From Aquilonibacter sp963703325 (GTDB lineage: Bacteria > Vulcanimicrobiota > Vulcanimicrobiia > Vulcanimicrobiales > Vulcanimicrobiaceae): a DNA stretch of 64,000 bases. The notes beneath the pieces were generated by a model. It had not been told where the DNA came from and made no database searches. It worked only from the letters and a program-made list of their open reading frames with translations. How positions within the stretch are numbered: position 1 is the stretch's first letter; the number at the start of each line of letters is the position of its first letter. A program made the translations under genes and the position numbers. Positions 43,141 to 51,207 of the stretch are shown here, one piece after another. The stretch spans positions 1,860,001 through 1,924,000 of the forward strand of contig OY969805.1 of assembly GCA_963703325.1 (NCBI GenBank), given 5' to 3'.

Positions 43141-44132
43141 TGCGCGTTGAGGTCACGCGCGGCGATCTGGTGGAGTCCGTTCACCACGTCGCCGCCTGCG
43201 CTGCAACTGCGCGCGGTGACGTGATTCTTGAGACCGGCGATATCGAATCGCCGGTCTTTCTGCGTTCCACCGCGAAGCCGTTTATTGCTGCGGCTGCGAT
43301 CGAAGCGGGCGTCCGGGAACGCTTCGAACTCGACATGCGTGAGATCGCCGTAATGAGTGCTTCGCACGTCGGCGAACCGTTTCACATCGCGGCAGTACGT
43401 TCGATCTTGCGCAAGATCGGCCTCGACGAATCGGCGCTGCAATGCGGCGCGCACCTGCCCTACGACGAGGCCGTCGCGCACGAGATGCTGCGTCACGGTC
43501 ACACGCCGACCGCGATAAACAACAACTGCTCGGGCAAGCATGCCGGTATTCTCGCCTTATGCCGGGTCCTGGGCAGCGACGTTGCAACCTACATGGACGT
43601 CAACAATCCGGCGCAACAGCATATCCTCGCGTTTTGCGCGCGTCTGTCCGATGACGATCCGGCGACCTGGCCGCTCGGCATCGACGGTTGCGGCATCCCC
43701 GTTTACGCGACGGGATTGCGCAAAGCCGCGATGGCTTTCGCGCGCTTCGGATCATTGACGAATCTGGCTGCTCGCGATGCGCAGGCGTTGCTGGTCGTCC
43801 GAGACGCGATGGTCTCGCATCCCGAGTACGTTTCGGGCACGGGACAGTTCGATTCGCGAGTCATGACGGCCGGGGCGGGGGCGATTGCGTGTAAGTCCGG
43901 CGCGGAGGGCGTCCACGGGCTGACGCTGATACCGCAGGGCCTCGGCTTGGTCAGCAAAGTGCTCGACGGCACGGCACGCGCGCGGGGGCCGGCAACCATG
44001 GCCTTCCTGCGGGGCCTCGGCAGCCCGGTCGCGCAAGCGACCGACTTGGCCGCCTTTACCGAACCAATCGTGTATAATCGGGCAGGGCATGCCGTCGGAA
44101 CGATCCGTGCGGTATCCCGAGAGTTCGCCTAG
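43140..44132 (+). CDS. L-asparaginase, Rhizobium etli AnsA type
   Basis: A 330-residue protein of the thermolabile AnsA type (PF06089), unrelated to classical asparaginases. It has RSTAKPFIAAAAIEAGV (Ser43 and Lys46), SASHVGEPFHIAAV, NNNCSGKHAGILALC (catalytic Cys and Lys) and IDGCGIPVYATGLRKAA (second Cys). It hydrolyses asparagine to aspartate. The start at 43140 is fixed by the TGATG overlap with cysK. A short gap of 48 bp separates it from metH. Confidence 0.9.
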   Translation: MRVEVTRGDLVESVHHVAACAATARGDVILETGDIESPVFLRSTAKPFIAAAAIEAGVRERFELDMREIAVMSASHVGEPFHIAAVRSILRKIGLDESALQCGAHLPYDEAVAHEMLRHGHTPTAINNNCSGKHAGILALCRVLGSDVATYMDVNNPAQQHILAFCARLSDDDPATWPLGIDGCGIPVYATGLRKAAMAFARFGSLTNLAARDAQALLVVRDAMVSHPEYVSGTGQFDSRVMTAGAGAIACKSGAEGVHGLTLIPQGLGLVSKVLDGTARARGPATMAFLRGLGSPVAQATDLAAFTEPIVYNRAGHAVGTIRAVSREFA

Positions 44133-44180
44133 GGCGAACTCGAACTTCGCCGTCGAACAAGCGAGTACGTAAACAACAAA

Positions 44181-47100
44181 TTGCGTGACTACCTGCGCCT
44201 GCTGCAAGAGCGGGTTTTGATTTACGACGGCGCCATGGGCACACAGCTCATGGCGCTTGAACTGTCCGCCGAGGATTTCGGCGGCGAGCGGTATTTGGGT
44301 TGCTACGAAGCGCTCGTTCTGACGCGTCCCGAAGCGATTCGCGCGATCCATACCGCCTATCTCGAAGCCGGCGCCGACGTGGTCGAGACCGACTCGTTTA
44401 CCGCCTCGCGGCTCAAACTCGACGAGTTTGGGCTTGGCGAGAAGACCTATGAGATCAACGTGCGCGCCGCCCAACTTGCCCGCGAGGCGTGCGACGCGAT
44501 CGCGACGCCGGATCGGCCGCGTTTCGTCGCCGGCTCGATGGGGCCGACCGGCATGCTAATCTCATCGTCGGATCCCACCCTCTCGAAAATCACCTTCGAG
44601 CAGCTCGCCGACATCTACGGCGAACAGGCGCGCGCGCTGGTCGACGGCGGCGCCGATCTGCTGCTGCTCGAGACGATGCAAGACTTGCTCGAGCTCAAAG
44701 CCGCGATCGCCGGCATCACGCGCGAGTTCGATCGCGGCCTACGTCGCGTACCGATCCAAGCGCAGCCGACGTTAATTACCGAAGGACGTATGCTGCTCGG
44801 TACCGACATTCGCGCGATCACCGCGACGCTCGACGCGCTGCCGATCGACGTCATCGGGCTCAACTGCTCGACCGGCCCGTCGCAAATGCGCGATGCTCTG
44901 CGCTATCTCGCCGAAAACTCGCGCTGCTACGTGAGCGTCATTCCCAATGCGGGTCTCCCACTCATGGGGCCAAAAGGCGAAACGATCTACCCTGAAACCC
45001 CCGACGAACTCGCCAAAGAGCTCAGCGATTTCGTACGCGAGTTCGGCGTCAACATTGTTGGCGGCTGCTGCGGCTCCACTCCGGAGCACATCACCGCACT
45101 TAAGAACGCCATCACTGAGGAGGCTACGGCGCGGGCACGGAGTCGGGCCGCGAACGTAACCATAAAAAGTGAGCGGCCCGACCCCGTCCCGCAAGACGTA
45201 GCCTCCGCAATGACGGCAGTTCCACTCAACCAGGAGCCGCGGCCGCTGATCGTCGGCGAACGCATAAATTCGCAGGGCTCGCGCAAGATTAAGCGCCTTC
45301 TGCTCGACGACAACTACGACGAGATCATGCTCGTCGCGCGCGAGCAGGTGGAGGGCGGCGCGCACGTGCTCGACGTCTGCTGCGCGTTGACCGAACGCAC
45401 CGACGAAGATGTGCAAATGCGTGAACTCGTGCGGCGCTTGGCGCAGTCGGTCGAGGCGCCGGTGATGATCGACTCGACCGAGCCGAAAGTCATGCAAGTC
45501 GCTCTGGAAAATTATCCGGGGCGAGCCATTCTCAACTCGGTGCATCTCGAAGCCGGCCGCGCCAAGATGGACATCGTGTTGCCGCTGGCCAAAGAGCATG
45601 GCGCTGCGGTGGTGGCGCTGACGATCGACGAGGCCGGGATGGCGAAGACCGCAGCGCGCAAGCTCGAGGTCGCGCAGCGCATCTACGGCATCGTCGTCGA
45701 CGAATACGGCTTGCCGCCCGGCGCGCTGATCTTCGACGACCTGACGTTCACGCTGTCGACCGGTGACCCCGAGTTCGCGAATTCCGCCATCGAAACGATC
45801 GAAGGCATTCGTCTGATCAAACGCGAGTTGCCCGGCGTGCTGACCTCGCTCGGCGTCTCGAACGTCTCGTTCGGATTGAAACCGGCCGCGCGCGCGGCGC
45901 TTAACTCGGTGTTCCTGCATCATTGCGTCGAGGCCGGATTGGATGCGGCGCTGGTGCACGCGAAAGAGATTACACCGTACGCCGAAGTCGAGCCCGACGT
46001 GCGCGAGATGTGCGACGATCTCGTTTTCAATCGCCGTCCGGATGCGTTGCAACGGCTGATCGAGCACTTCGAAAGCACAACGGCCTCAACGTCGGCGAAC
46101 GAGCAAGTCGATAGCGATGCCGAGCTTCCGGTCGCGCAGCAGATTCACAATGCGATCCTGCGACGGCGCAAGGACGGTATTGAGGCAAAAATCGATGCCG
46201 CGCTCGAAGAACGCGACCCGGTCGCCGTGCTCAACGAAATCCTGCTACCCGCGATGAAAGAGGTCGGCGACAAATTCGGCTCGGGCGAGTTGATTTTACC
46301 GTTCGTGCTGCAGTCCGCAGAAGTGATGAAGAAGGCGGTCGCGCACCTCGAACAGTTCTTGGAGAAGAAGGAAGGCACGACCAAAGGAACGGTCGTGCTC
46401 GCGACCGTCTTTGGCGACGTGCACGACATCGGCAAGAATCTCGTCAATACGATTCTGACCAACAACGGCTACACGGTGCACGATCTCGGCAAACAAGTCC
46501 CGATGAATACGATTCTCGAGAAAGCGGTCGAGGTCAAAGCCGATGCGATCGGTCTTTCCGCGCTGCTGGTCTCGACCAGCAAGCAGATGCCGATCTGCGT
46601 GCAAGAGCAAGATACGCGCGGGCTGCATTTCCCGGTGATCGTCGGCGGTGCCGCGATCAATCGAGATTTCGGGCGACGTATTTCGCTGCTTGACGAGGGA
46701 GAGCGCTTCTTTGCACCCGGACTGTTCTACGCAAAGGATGCCTTCGAGGGGCTCGAGATCATGGATCGCCTCACCAGCGACGGGAACGGGCGGGAGAAGT
46801 TTGTCGAACGCATGCGTTCGGAAGCCTTCGCCCAGCGCGACCGGATGCGCAATGCGACGCCGCCCATGCCGAGTGCGCCGTCGATCTCGGCGGTCAAGAG
46901 CGAACACGTCGATATTCCGGTGCCGCCCTTCTTCGGTGCTGCCACGATCGACGACGTCGATCTGCGCGAGCTGTGGCGATGCTTCGATCTCAAAAGCCTC
47001 TACCGGCTGTCGTGGGGTGCAAGCAACACCAAGGGCGACGCGTTCGACGCGCTGCTGCGCGACGAATTCGAGCCCCGCTTGCACCGCTATCGTCAAGACG

Positions 47101-47681
47101 CCGAAGCCGGCGGATTGCTCTTGCCCAAGGTCGCGTACGGCTACTATGCGGCGGCAGGTGTCGGCAACGATGTGGTGCTCTACGACCCCGACGATGCCGC
47201 ACGTGAGATCGCGCGCTTCACCTTTGCGCGGCAAGCCGGCGGCGATCACCTCTGCTTGACCGACTATCTGCGCGAGCCGCAAGACGGGCGCGGCATCGAT
47301 GTCGTGGCGCTGCAAGTCGTGACCGTGGGCACGCGGGCGTCCGAATTGACCGAGGCGCTGCAGGCGCGCGGAGATTACAGTGAGTCGTATTTTCTGCACG
47401 GCTTTACCGTGCAATCGGCCGAAGCGCTCGCCGAGTGGACGCACCGCCGCATTCGCACCGAACTGCGACTGCCGCACGAGCGCGGTAAGCGCTACTCGTG
47501 GGGTTATGGCGCCTGTCCGGATCTCTCGCAGCACGCGATCGCCTTCGGGGTGCTCGATGCGCAAAACCGAATCGGCGTGCAGCTGACCGAGGCATTTCAA
47601 ATCGTTCCGGAGCAGTCGACGGCCGCGATCGTGATGCACCACCCGCGTGCTTCGTATTTCAACGCCGCAGCAGTACGTTAG
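44181..47681 (+). CDS. metH: Cobalamin-dependent methionine synthase
   Basis: A 1166-residue MetH with the four classical modules: homocysteine/zinc (about 1-310, GLNCSTG and GGCCGSTP Cys ligands, IYDGAMGTQLM), methyltetrahydrofolate (about 345-620, VGERINSQGSRKIK), B12-cap and B12 site (about 650-900, with FGDVHDIGKNL, where the His is the Co ligand) and the AdoMet-activation domain (about 920-1166, RYSWGYGACPDLSQ). It methylates homocysteine to methionine. The start is TTG 44181 with no strong ribosome site. No B12 riboswitch is seen before it. It gives the cell a need for the B12 imported by the cluster at 57-61.7 kb. Confidence 0.95.
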   Translation: MRDYLRLLQERVLIYDGAMGTQLMALELSAEDFGGERYLGCYEALVLTRPEAIRAIHTAYLEAGADVVETDSFTASRLKLDEFGLGEKTYEINVRAAQLAREACDAIATPDRPRFVAGSMGPTGMLISSSDPTLSKITFEQLADIYGEQARALVDGGADLLLLETMQDLLELKAAIAGITREFDRGLRRVPIQAQPTLITEGRMLLGTDIRAITATLDALPIDVIGLNCSTGPSQMRDALRYLAENSRCYVSVIPNAGLPLMGPKGETIYPETPDELAKELSDFVREFGVNIVGGCCGSTPEHITALKNAITEEATARARSRAANVTIKSERPDPVPQDVASAMTAVPLNQEPRPLIVGERINSQGSRKIKRLLLDDNYDEIMLVAREQVEGGAHVLDVCCALTERTDEDVQMRELVRRLAQSVEAPVMIDSTEPKVMQVALENYPGRAILNSVHLEAGRAKMDIVLPLAKEHGAAVVALTIDEAGMAKTAARKLEVAQRIYGIVVDEYGLPPGALIFDDLTFTLSTGDPEFANSAIETIEGIRLIKRELPGVLTSLGVSNVSFGLKPAARAALNSVFLHHCVEAGLDAALVHAKEITPYAEVEPDVREMCDDLVFNRRPDALQRLIEHFESTTASTSANEQVDSDAELPVAQQIHNAILRRRKDGIEAKIDAALEERDPVAVLNEILLPAMKEVGDKFGSGELILPFVLQSAEVMKKAVAHLEQFLEKKEGTTKGTVVLATVFGDVHDIGKNLVNTILTNNGYTVHDLGKQVPMNTILEKAVEVKADAIGLSALLVSTSKQMPICVQEQDTRGLHFPVIVGGAAINRDFGRRISLLDEGERFFAPGLFYAKDAFEGLEIMDRLTSDGNGREKFVERMRSEAFAQRDRMRNATPPMPSAPSISAVKSEHVDIPVPPFFGAATIDDVDLRELWRCFDLKSLYRLSWGASNTKGDAFDALLRDEFEPRLHRYRQDAEAGGLLLPKVAYGYYAAAGVGNDVVLYDPDDAAREIARFTFARQAGGDHLCLTDYLREPQDGRGIDVVALQVVTVGTRASELTEALQARGDYSESYFLHGFTVQSAEALAEWTHRRIRTELRLPHERGKRYSWGYGACPDLSQHAIAFGVLDAQNRIGVQLTEAFQIVPEQSTAAIVMHHPRASYFNAAAVR

Positions 47682-47708
47682 GCGGCCCATCACGAACGGC
47701 GCTGACCC

Positions 47709-48584
47709 ATGAGCATCATCGCGATTCTTCTTGCCCTGCTGTGGATTATCGGCATCGCCTTTGCCATATTCTGGGGCGTGGAGGTGGTGCGCCGCCGCGA
47801 GTTCACGTGGCCGACGTTCCTGGGCGCTGCCGTCGGGTTCGTGACGAACTTTTTCGATACGCTCGGGATCGGCTCGTTCGCGCCGACGACCTCGCTCTTT
47901 AAATTCTTTAAGATGGCGCCGGATGAAAAAATCCCCGGCACGCTCAACGTCGGACACGCGTTGCCCACGATTACCGAGGCGTTGATCTACATCACGGTCA
48001 TCGGCGTCGATCCGGTCACCCTCGTGCTGCTCATTGCCGCTTCGGTCGTCGGCGCTTGGCTCGGCGCCGGGATGGTTGCGCGTTGGCCGCGCCGCAACGT
48101 GCAGATCGGCATGGGCGGCGCGCTCGCGGTTGCGGCCGTCATCTTCCTCATGCAGAATCTCAAGATACTTCCCGCCGGCGGCGATGCGCTCGGGCTCACT
48201 GGATGGCTGCTCGTCACCGGCGTCGTGATCAATTTCTGCTTGGGTGCACTCATGACGATCGGTATCGGCCTGTACGCGCCGGCGATCATTATGATTAGTT
48301 TGCTCGGCATGAACCCGCGCGGTGCGTTTCCGATCATGATGGGCTCGTGCGCATTCCTGATGCCGATCGCGAGCGTTCGCTTCGTGAAGTTCGACGCCTA
48401 CGCATTCAAAGCCGCAATCGGCCTCACGATCGGCGGCATTCCCGGCGTGATCATCGCCGCCTACATCGTAAAATCCATGCCGCTCGAAGCCGTGAAATGG
48501 CTCGTCATCGCCATCGTCGCCTACGCAGCGTTCACAATGTTGCGTTCGGCATATCTGGAGCGCTCGTTGTCATCCCGAGCGTAG
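47709..48584 (+). CDS. TauE/SafE (TSUP) family permease, 3' end inside a repeat element
   Basis: A 291-residue membrane protein with about eight helices. TSUP features include FLGAAVGFVTNFFDTLGIGS near residue 35 and NFCLGALMTIGIGLYAPAII near residue 175. Substrate unknown; possibly a sulfur or carboxylate anion, which would fit its place after cysK and metH, but that is a guess. The last codons LSSRA and the TAG lie in the left inverted repeat of the element at 48567, which suggests that the original end of the gene was altered by it. The ATG at 47709 is 27 bp after metH. Confidence 0.82.
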   Translation: MSIIAILLALLWIIGIAFAIFWGVEVVRRREFTWPTFLGAAVGFVTNFFDTLGIGSFAPTTSLFKFFKMAPDEKIPGTLNVGHALPTITEALIYITVIGVDPVTLVLLIAASVVGAWLGAGMVARWPRRNVQIGMGGALAVAAVIFLMQNLKILPAGGDALGLTGWLLVTGVVINFCLGALMTIGIGLYAPAIIMISLLGMNPRGAFPIMMGSCAFLMPIASVRFVKFDAYAFKAAIGLTIGGIPGVIIAAYIVKSMPLEAVKWLVIAIVAYAAFTMLRSAYLERSLSSRA

Positions 48585-48779
48585 CGAAGCGAAGTCGAGG
48601 GAAGCACCTCGCACCCTTGCTTACGAAAACGCTCCTCGCGGCACATCCTGTGCCGCTCCTGCTGCGCGAGTTGCGCCACGTCCAAAGGAAGTTCGCATCC
48701 TGCGAATGGCGCAAAACTTCGAGCCTTCTTAGCAAGGGTACAAGGTGCTTCCTCGACTCCGCTACGCTCGGGATGACAA
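48567..48779. repeat. 213-bp element with long imperfect terminal inverted repeats and internal hairpins
   Basis: The left end TTGTCATCCCGAGCGTAG (48567-48584) extends as an inverted repeat of about 55-60 bases with the right end (about 48726-48779); differences are few small gaps. Inside lie two small hairpins, GCGGCACA-TCC-TGTGCCGC (about 48637-48655) and TTCGCA-TCC-TGCGAA (about 48691-48705). There is no ORF of its own, so it resembles a miniature inverted-repeat (MITE or REP-like) element. Similar TCATCCCGAGCGTAG repeats occur in many genomes as dispersed repeats. It covers both stops of the two flanking convergent genes. I saw no second copy in the window. Confidence 0.75.
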
Positions 48780-50027
48780 GGGAGTGTATAAATCCCGGCG
48801 GGTCGCCGGAATCGTAACCTTGCCGTTCGCATCGGGGCGCGCGAGGAGCGACTGATAGACCCCGATCGACGCCTGGTCGAACGACACCGCGCTGCCGGCC
48901 ATGTAGAGGCGCCAGACGCGGTACGCTGCTTCGCCGGCCTGCGCGAGCGCTTCTTCGCGGTTGCGTTCGAGATTGGCGACCCAGGCGCGCAACGTGCGTG
49001 CGTAGTGCTCGCGGAGATTCTCGACGTCGCGCACTTCGAAGCCGTTACGTTCGGCGATTGCCAACGTATCGCCGATGGAGACCAAATCGCCGTCGGGAAA
49101 GACCCAGCGCTCGATGAACGGATTGGGCGGCGGTTTACGTCCGGGGCTTTGCTCGGCAATGCCGTGATTGAGAAACAGGCCGCTCGGCCGAAGCGCGTTG
49201 TACGCGCAGGCGTAGTAGGTCGGCAGCATCGTGCGGCCGACGTGCTCGACCATGCCGACGCTTGCGATGCGGTCAAACGTCAGGTCGCGTAAATCGCGGT
49301 AGTCGCGGAATTCGACTTTCGCGCGATCGCCGAGGCTGAGTTCTTCGATGCGCCGGTTCGCTTCGTCGTACTGCACGCGGCTAAGCGTGACGCCGAGCGC
49401 CTGCGCACCGCGCTTGGCAGCCGCGATAACCAGCGATCCCCAGCCGCAGCCGATATCGAGGAATGACATGCCGGGTTCGAGGCGGAGCTTGTCGAGTACG
49501 TAATTGAGTTTCGCTTGCTGCGCGCGATCGAGATCGTTGATGCCGTCGTCGTAGTAGGCGCACGAATAGACCATGTCGGCATCGAGAAAGGCGCGATAAA
49601 ACGCGACCGGATGGTCGTAATGGTACGAGATTGCGGCACGGTCGCGTTCGCGCGAGTGTCGCTTGCCGTGCAGTTGCGCGCCCACCGGTTCCGCGCGCGC
49701 ATCGCGCGGAAGGCGCAAGAGGCCGAGCGCGATGCGGGTCTTCCCCAGCGCCGAGTGCGAATTGCTCGCCGCATTGATCCGCGCGATCGCTTCGGGAAGA
49801 TCGCCCTCGACGTCGAGGACGCCCGAAATGAATGCGGCGCCCGCGTATCGCTCGAGCGGCGGGGTAAACGCACCGCGCAGCGCGCTCGGGGTGTTGACGA
49901 TGAAGGTGAAGTCGCGTCGCCCGGTCGTGCTGGGGAGGGTCGTCCCGTCCCATAGGCGCACGTCGAAATCGCGGCGGAACGACTCCCCGAATATCGCCTC
50001 GAGGAGCGCCGTTACGCGAGCGATCAT
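48762..50027 (-). CDS. cfa: Cyclopropane-fatty-acyl-phospholipid synthase family protein
   Basis: A 421-residue SAM-dependent methyltransferase. The N-terminal about 125 residues form a helical lipid-binding domain, then SYHYDHPVAFYRAFLDADMV and YSCAYYDDGINDLDRAQQAK, the SAM motif FLDIGCGWGSLVIAAAKRGA and VGMVEHVGRTMLPTYYA, all characteristic of Cfa. It adds a methylene bridge to unsaturated fatty acids in membrane phospholipids. Its ATG overlaps the stop of nagA (ATGA). The last residues LSSRA come from the right end of the repeat element, matching the end of the convergent permease. Confidence 0.9.
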   Translation of the reverse strand: MIARVTALLEAIFGESFRRDFDVRLWDGTTLPSTTGRRDFTFIVNTPSALRGAFTPPLERYAGAAFISGVLDVEGDLPEAIARINAASNSHSALGKTRIALGLLRLPRDARAEPVGAQLHGKRHSRERDRAAISYHYDHPVAFYRAFLDADMVYSCAYYDDGINDLDRAQQAKLNYVLDKLRLEPGMSFLDIGCGWGSLVIAAAKRGAQALGVTLSRVQYDEANRRIEELSLGDRAKVEFRDYRDLRDLTFDRIASVGMVEHVGRTMLPTYYACAYNALRPSGLFLNHGIAEQSPGRKPPPNPFIERWVFPDGDLVSIGDTLAIAERNGFEVRDVENLREHYARTLRAWVANLERNREEALAQAGEAAYRVWRLYMAGSAVSFDQASIGVYQSLLARPDANGKVTIPATRRDLYTPLSSRA

Positions 50028-51175
50028 GATGCGAGCGTTTTCGTTCCCGTGTGCAGGCCGTGGACGACGGTGCCCCCGACCATCGTGCCGATAATGCCGT
50101 AGTCCGCGTCCCAGAACGAGAGGTCGGCACGCATCCCGGGCGCGATGCGGCCCATCTCCGCTTCGAGGCCGATCAGCTTCGCCGGCGCGTGGGTTGCAGC
50201 CATGACGGCCTCGGTAAACGAGATATCCGCGTAGCTCATGAAGTTGCGTACCGCTTGATCGATGCGCAAGGCGCTCCCGGCGATCGTTCCGTCGTTCGAG
50301 CGCATCACGCCGCCGACGATGTGGTAGGTCGGATCCGGCAACGGCATCAAGTCGCTCGCGAGCACGACGCGGTCGCCAACCGTGCGATAGAGGATGTCGA
50401 CCATCACCGGCGCGACGTGGTATCCGTCGCTGATCACCTGGACCATCGTGCGACGATCTTGGATGAAGGCGGCAAGGATCGACGGATCGCGATGGATCAG
50501 CGGCGGCATGCCGTTAAATGCGTGGGTAAGGGAACGAAATCCTAGACCGATCGCGAGCAGGCCGTCGCCGTAGCGCGAACTGGTGTGGCCGGCGGAGCAG
50601 ACCACGCCGTTCTGCAAAAAGACGCGCATCGCATCCGCGGCTCCCTCAATCTCGGGCGCCATCGTGACCAGTAAACACGCGCCTTTGCACGCGTCGACCA
50701 TTTCCTTCGCGCGCGCCGCCGAGGCCGGCAACAGCCACTCGCCGCGATGCACGCCGCGAAACTTCGGATTGAGAAAGGGACCTTCGAAATGCACGCCCAG
50801 GCAACGCGCACCGTGCGGATCGTCTTCTTCGAGATCGTGCGCCGCGTCGACGATTTCGGAAGCGATGTGTAACATCGATTCGAATGGTGCCGTCATGACG
50901 CTGGCGACAAATCCGGTCGCGCCCATGCGCGCGTATTCGCTCGCCGCCACCGGCACGGCATTGCCTTGATCCCGGTTGAAAAGCATATCGCCGGCGCCGT
51001 TCGTATGGACGTCAATGAGGCCCGGTGCAATGCTGCTGCCTTCCGGCAGGAGATAGTCTGAAGGACCGTCGGCGGGAAGAATCGCTGCGATGCGCCCGTT
51101 TTCGATGGCAATGCGGCCGACCGTCGACGTTCCGTCGCCGATCGCGAGAAACGCCGGTCCTAGCGTGGTGCTCAT
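50024..51175 (-). CDS. nagA: N-acetylglucosamine-6-phosphate deacetylase
   Basis: A 383-residue amidohydrolase. The metal and substrate sites are PGLIDVHTNGAGDM, LGVHFEGPFLNPKFRGVH (metal Glu), CSAGHTSSRYGDG (His), SLTHAFNGMPPL (His) and the catalytic Asp in VVLASDLMPLPDP, with the C-terminal beta-sandwich strand GRIAPGMRADLSFWD. It makes glucosamine-6-phosphate in amino-sugar recycling, a step tied to cell-wall turnover. ATG 51175 is chosen; the frame open to 51199 would add eight residues. Lies 32 bp downstream of the dynamin gene and couples to cfa. Confidence 0.92.
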   Translation of the reverse strand: MSTTLGPAFLAIGDGTSTVGRIAIENGRIAAILPADGPSDYLLPEGSSIAPGLIDVHTNGAGDMLFNRDQGNAVPVAASEYARMGATGFVASVMTAPFESMLHIASEIVDAAHDLEEDDPHGARCLGVHFEGPFLNPKFRGVHRGEWLLPASAARAKEMVDACKGACLLVTMAPEIEGAADAMRVFLQNGVVCSAGHTSSRYGDGLLAIGLGFRSLTHAFNGMPPLIHRDPSILAAFIQDRRTMVQVISDGYHVAPVMVDILYRTVGDRVVLASDLMPLPDPTYHIVGGVMRSNDGTIAGSALRIDQAVRNFMSYADISFTEAVMAATHAPAKLIGLEAEMGRIAPGMRADLSFWDADYGIIGTMVGGTVVHGLHTGTKTLAS

Positions 51176-51207
51176 AACCGGTTGAACTCGGTTCGACACG
51201 GGTTTGG

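Noticed and set aside
44133..44180. Cobalamin or SAM riboswitch before metH
   Set aside because: Only 48 bp between asparaginase and metH, too short for these riboswitches and without their motifs.
44772..46067. 431-residue minus-strand open frame
   Set aside because: Antisense to the conserved metH folate domain; composition is shadow-like.
46296..47957. 553-residue minus-strand open frame across metH
   Set aside because: Antisense to the conserved MetH B12 and activation domains; no family features.
48585..48761. Transposase or small gene inside the inverted-repeat element
   Set aside because: Open frames there are short and come from the repeat symmetry; no transposase motif.
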